Positions 22,780-24,964 of a DNA stretch of 24,964 nucleotides are shown here, piece by piece. Below the pieces are notes generated by a model, which worked only from the letters and a program-made list of their open reading frames with translations, did no database searches and was not told the origin of the DNA. How positions within the stretch are numbered: position 1 is the first letter of the stretch; each line of letters begins with the position of its first letter. The stretch spans positions 1-24,964 of the forward strand of contig CAYPHJ010000068.1 of NCBI GenBank assembly GCA_964410485.1, read 5' to 3'. A program made the translations under genes and the position numbers. This DNA is from CAYPHJ01 sp964410485 (GTDB lineage: Bacteria > Desulfobacterota > Binatia > UBA9968).

Positions 22780-23036
22780 GCGTCTCGAGTCTCAGGTCCC
22801 GCGTCTCGGGTCGCGGCGAGAACGCTGCCGACCTCAGACCTGAACTATACATGAAAAATCCGCGCCGGAGGGCCACCATGGTCAACACCGAGATAAAAAC
22901 ATCGACGGCAGGGAGGCCGAAGACCGAGGATAAGAAACCGACGACGAAGACCGAAGATAATAAAAACAACCCAAAGACTAAGGCGAAAGTTAGAATTGCG
23001 CAACAAGGATAAAAGGTCGATTGACTCTAAATTGTC
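22780..23036. repeat. Gap with low-complexity GTCTCG and CGGTCTTC repeats
   Basis: Two low-complexity patches lie between the antiporter start and the MEDS gene. At 22781-22822, CGTCTCGAGTCTCAGGTCC is echoed by CGTCTCGGGTC. At 22905-22985 the minus strand reads CGGTCTTCGTCGTCGG-type words, similar to the CGGTCGTC tails of repeat copies D and E. A plus-strand frame through here (22767-23012) encodes a Lys/Thr-rich chain and is probably just the repeat translated. Confidence 0.5.
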
Positions 23037-23453
23037 ATGACTAAAATTCCCTCCCAACCCGAGTCGGGGATTCCTGGAATAGGAAAGATTTCCTGGGGAA
23101 GCCACATCTGTCAGTGGTACACCAGCCGCGAAGAGCTCGTTCGGATCGTCATTCCCTATTTTCAGGCTGGTCTTCTCAACAACGAGCGATGCATCTGGAT
23201 CACCGCCGATCCCTACGATTCCTCTGATGCAAAGGCAGATCTCATCACCATGATGCCCGGTTTCAACGGCGTGCTGGAAGAGCGGATTGATATCCGTAAC
23301 TATGACGATTGGTACCACAAACCAAAACACTCAAATATCGACAACGTTCTGGGTTACTGGTTGAGCGAGGAAGCCAGAGCGTTGGCCGCCGGCTACGAGG
23401 GGTCTGCGCATCGCCGGCAATACGTCGTTTGTCAGCCCAGAGCACTGGGATGA
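23037..23453 (+). CDS. MEDS-domain sensor protein, 5' part of a frameshifted gene
   Basis: The first 138 codons of a gene for a MEDS (DcmR-sensory) domain protein that should run to 23640, about 200 residues. HICQWYTSREELVRIVIPYFQAGLLNNERCIWIT is the characteristic N-terminal part of the domain, found in methanogen and methylotroph regulators and beside histidine kinases. It is a cytoplasmic sensing module without known catalysis. The frame is good up to ALAAGYEG (about residue 122), then becomes random and stops. One surplus G in the GGGG run at 23399-23402 accounts for this. No DNA-binding or kinase domain is attached, so it would be a stand-alone sensor. The start is the ATG at 23037. Confidence 0.75.
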   Translation: MTKIPSQPESGIPGIGKISWGSHICQWYTSREELVRIVIPYFQAGLLNNERCIWITADPYDSSDAKADLITMMPGFNGVLEERIDIRNYDDWYHKPKHSNIDNVLGYWLSEEARALAAGYEGSAHRRQYVVCQPRALG

Positions 23454-23640
23454 TTTTTTCACCTATGAGAGGACGGTCGATACGGCATTTAGGAAGCGCC
23501 GCATTATTGCCCTCTGTAACTACAGTCTCATGAAAACCGAAGCGACCCATATCTTCGAGGCTGTCAAAAGCCATCAACACACCATTTATCAGCAGGGCGC
23601 TGACTGGACGTTCCTCGGAGTGTCCTCCAGAGCCATTTGA
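23401..23640 (+). pseudogene. MEDS-domain protein, 3' part in shifted frame
   Basis: In the frame beginning GGT CTG CGC at 23401 the MEDS domain continues without stops: GLRIAGNTSFVSPEHWDDF, then YERTVDTAFRKRRIIALCNY, the family's conserved end, and IYQQGADWTFLGVSSRAI before TGA. There is no start codon with a ribosome site, so this part is expressed only if the upstream frame is restored. The close fit of both halves suggests a recent mutation or a sequencing or assembly error rather than an old pseudogene. Confidence 0.75.
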
Positions 23641-23948
23641 TCCGAAAACAACCCGTCAAGACCAGATCACACGGGACTTATCCAATACCGCAACGCAAAA
23701 AGCTCTTCCCAATTCTTGTTATTTTCTCCACAATCTCGTGCAGTTTTTGCCGGCTTGTGCCAACTGAAGTTTTTTTCTGGGCTTTTGGCTAAAAAGACTG
23801 TATCATTTCGCCAGACCGCAGCAGTGTGACGGAAACCAAACCGCGCACAGACACAATATAGCGAGCTCGCTCCGGGCCTGGCTGCTACACGCGCCGCTTC
23901 GGGCGCGGGAGCAAACGATTGTTTCATCAGAAGGGAGATGCAGACCGC
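23641..23948. other. Gene-free gap with a GC hairpin
   Basis: These 308 bases are locally AT-rich (T-runs near 23735-23780) and hold no gene. A CGCGCC/GGCGCG hairpin with a six-base loop lies at about 23889-23906, 40 bases before the next start, and could affect translation of that gene. No promoter hexamers were convincing. Confidence 0.45.
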
Positions 23949-24221
23949 GTGGACAAAATAGCGCAACAGTTGACGGCGAAAGTTAACGAAGCCACCTCCA
24001 GCGTTGAGGGTATGGCGACGCAAGTGCCGGACATGAGAGGCCTCAAATCTGCCATAGAGCAGAGACAGGCACGGAAACTAAAACAATTGGGTGAAGATCT
24101 CCGCGATTGGGCTGATGCTGTCAGGGAACAGATCGAAGAAGTACTGCAGTTGGGTGAAGAGGTCCTGTTGCTGGCGGAAGACTTTGAGCACAGAGCAGAG
24201 CAAGGCGAGCGCACAGATTGA
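23949..24221 (+). CDS. Small helical protein of unknown function
   Basis: A 90-residue, mostly helical and strongly charged protein with heptad-like spacing (KLKQLGEDLRDWADAVREQ, IEEVLQLGEEVLLLAEDFEH), suggesting a coiled coil or helical hairpin. No family was recognised and there is no signal peptide or membrane helix. The start is taken as the GTG at 23949, with AAGGGAG 11 bases upstream. A TTG at 23919 would extend it by ten residues, and the nearby ATG at 23938 is in another frame. Biased amino-acid composition and a clear ribosome site support it as coding. Confidence 0.55.
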   Translation: MDKIAQQLTAKVNEATSSVEGMATQVPDMRGLKSAIEQRQARKLKQLGEDLRDWADAVREQIEEVLQLGEEVLLLAEDFEHRAEQGERTD

Positions 24222-24348
24222 AGCTAACAAGAGGTCGTTTGTTTCACACGGGCCCAGCTTTAAGTGAATGATCGCCGGCGTACGAGGTTTTTGCGTTGTG
24301 CGCATCTCTTGAAGTGCTAGAGTGGAGTGAACCGGAGGCACGCGAAGG

Positions 24349-24672
24349 ATGAAATTGCGCGAGAATAATAAGCTCAAAATGAAAGGTAAGCCGTTATGGA
24401 ATCCTTCCGCCTGGATTTGGGTTCACACGACCGGCCACGAGGCATCTCCTCAAAACATTGAACAGGCAAAATTGCTTACTGCCCGAGCGTTTACCGACAG
24501 CCTCGGTGGCGCCGCGATTGAGTTTAGTGTAGCGCATGAACGTACGTTCCTCAGTACCATTCTGCGCCTGGACGGCCACGTGAATACTCCCGCGTTTTGC
24601 AACCAAATCAACGAACTGCGAGGATTCACGCTGAGACAAATCGGTGATATGGAAATCACCGTCAGGGCGTAA
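24349..24672 (+). CDS. Small hypothetical protein
   Basis: A 107-residue soluble protein that I do not recognise. The N-terminus is basic (MKLRENNKLKMKGK). The rest alternates strand- and helix-like segments (IEQAKLLTARAFTDSLGG, AIEFSVAHERTFLSTILRLDG) and ends MEITVRA. The ATG at 24349 has GGAGG about 13 bases and GAAGG immediately upstream; an internal ATG at 24379 is an alternative start. A weak promoter (TTGTGC, 16 bases, TAGAGT at 24318-24323) precedes it. The strand-rich end could be a small beta-barrel or ferredoxin-like domain, but that is guesswork. Confidence 0.5.
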   Translation: MKLRENNKLKMKGKPLWNPSAWIWVHTTGHEASPQNIEQAKLLTARAFTDSLGGAAIEFSVAHERTFLSTILRLDGHVNTPAFCNQINELRGFTLRQIGDMEITVRA

Positions 24673-24758
24673 CACAACCACCTTGTGTATATTGCCGCTT
24701 ACACAGCTTCTCCGCTCCTTCCTTGGGGTGAAACATCGAGAATAGCGCCAGGCAGCAG

Positions 24759-24787
24759 GCCCGCTCGTGATTCCGCCGACAGCGGGC
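24759..24787. other. 7-bp inverted repeat downstream of tRNA-Arg
   Basis: GCCCGCT at 24759-24765 and AGCGGGC at 24781-24787 form a perfect dyad around 15 bases, in the gap between the small protein gene and the minus-strand tRNA. It could fold in the 3' trailer of the tRNA transcript. No T-run follows on either strand, so terminator function is uncertain. Confidence 0.3.
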
Positions 24788-24889
24788 AGAGTCTCATCAT
24801 ACATCTGTAGCCCGAGACACCGCTTGCATCCCCGACCAACACTCAAGGACCGCTACAATATCTGTGCTGGACTGGAAAAGAGCGTATTC

Positions 24890-24964
24890 TGGCGCGCCCG
24901 GAGGGATTTGAACCCCCAACCCCCAGATCCGTAGTCTGGTGCTCTGTCCAATTGAGCTACGGGC
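24890..24964 (-). tRNA. tRNA-Arg (anticodon ACG), 5' end cut by the window
   Basis: On the minus strand the sequence folds into a standard cloverleaf: D stem GCTC/GAGC, anticodon stem CCAGA/TCTGG around the loop CTACGGA (anticodon ACG, reading CGU and, after A-to-I editing, CGC/CGA), and T arm GGGGG-TTCAAAT-CCCTC. The 3' acceptor strand CGGGCGC is followed by G and an encoded CCA (ending at 24890). Pairing shows that the first two bases (expected G and C) lie beyond 24964, so 75 of 77 bases are visible. tRNA-Arg genes are frequent integration targets, but no integrase or attachment duplication is visible in the window. Confidence 0.96.

Noticed and set aside
22767..23012. Possible 81-residue Lys/Thr-rich protein
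   Set aside because: The repetitive tail is the translation of the low-complexity CGGTCTTC repeat and there is no ribosome site at the start.
23860..23940. Cyclic di-GMP or other riboswitch
   Set aside because: A single GC hairpin near 23889-23906 is present, but no conserved core of a known riboswitch class was found.

Overview
The window looks like a chromosomal piece of a Gram-negative, high-GC, environmental bacterium, probably known only from metagenomes. Supporting signs are secreted solute-binding proteins of the Bug/TctC and SBP_bac_6 types, a lipoprotein signal, a MoxR/DUF58 cluster, a LigAB-like extradiol dioxygenase pair and long degenerate CGTG-rich repeats between genes. This style suggests lineages such as Rokubacteria/Methylomirabilota, Tectomicrobia or a deltaproteobacterial relative. 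That placement is inference, because no rRNA or other marker gene is present.

Layout, left to right. 1-464: no convincing gene, but three consecutive hairpins. 465-4644: single genes separated by repeat-filled gaps: a small lipoprotein (+), a nitroreductase (-), a YceI-family protein (+), a Bug/TctC-type binding protein (-) and the remnant of a secreted metallo-beta-lactamase-fold protein that has lost its metal-binding core (-). 4905-6187: threonine synthase behind a good sigma-70-type promoter that overlaps a perfect dyad. 6355-8753: a membrane-anchored metallophosphoesterase split by a one-base frameshift.

9028-15945: a tight seven-gene operon behind a recognisable promoter. It encodes a GPDPase_memb-like membrane protein, DUF4129, DUF4350, a MoxR AAA+ ATPase, DUF58, an RDD membrane protein and a SpoIIM-family membrane protein. 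Stop/start overlaps and gaps of a few bases suggest one transcript. MoxR and DUF58 are probably a chaperone-like ATPase and its partner, acting with the membrane proteins on envelope or stress functions.

15962-21569: a LigA/LigB-like pair on the minus strand, divergent from a three-gene ABC importer (binding protein, fused double permease, ATPase). The LigB-like subunit lacks the usual catalytic His and probably the usual Glu ligand. 21796-24964: a CaCA-type Na+/Ca2+ antiporter (-), a frameshifted MEDS-domain sensor gene (+), two small unknown proteins (+) and a tRNA-Arg(ACG) gene (-) cut by the window end after all but two of its bases.

Most distinctive are the intergenic repeats. Degenerate hexamer arrays (consensus WTCGTG, or CACGAW on the other strand) fill at least five gaps and carry shared submodules. 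No CRISPR array, transposase, integrase or phage gene was seen. The strongest leads are the altered LigB active site, the precise-looking core deletion in the MBL-fold gene and the repeat family. I found no clear candidate for a wholly new defence or mobile system.
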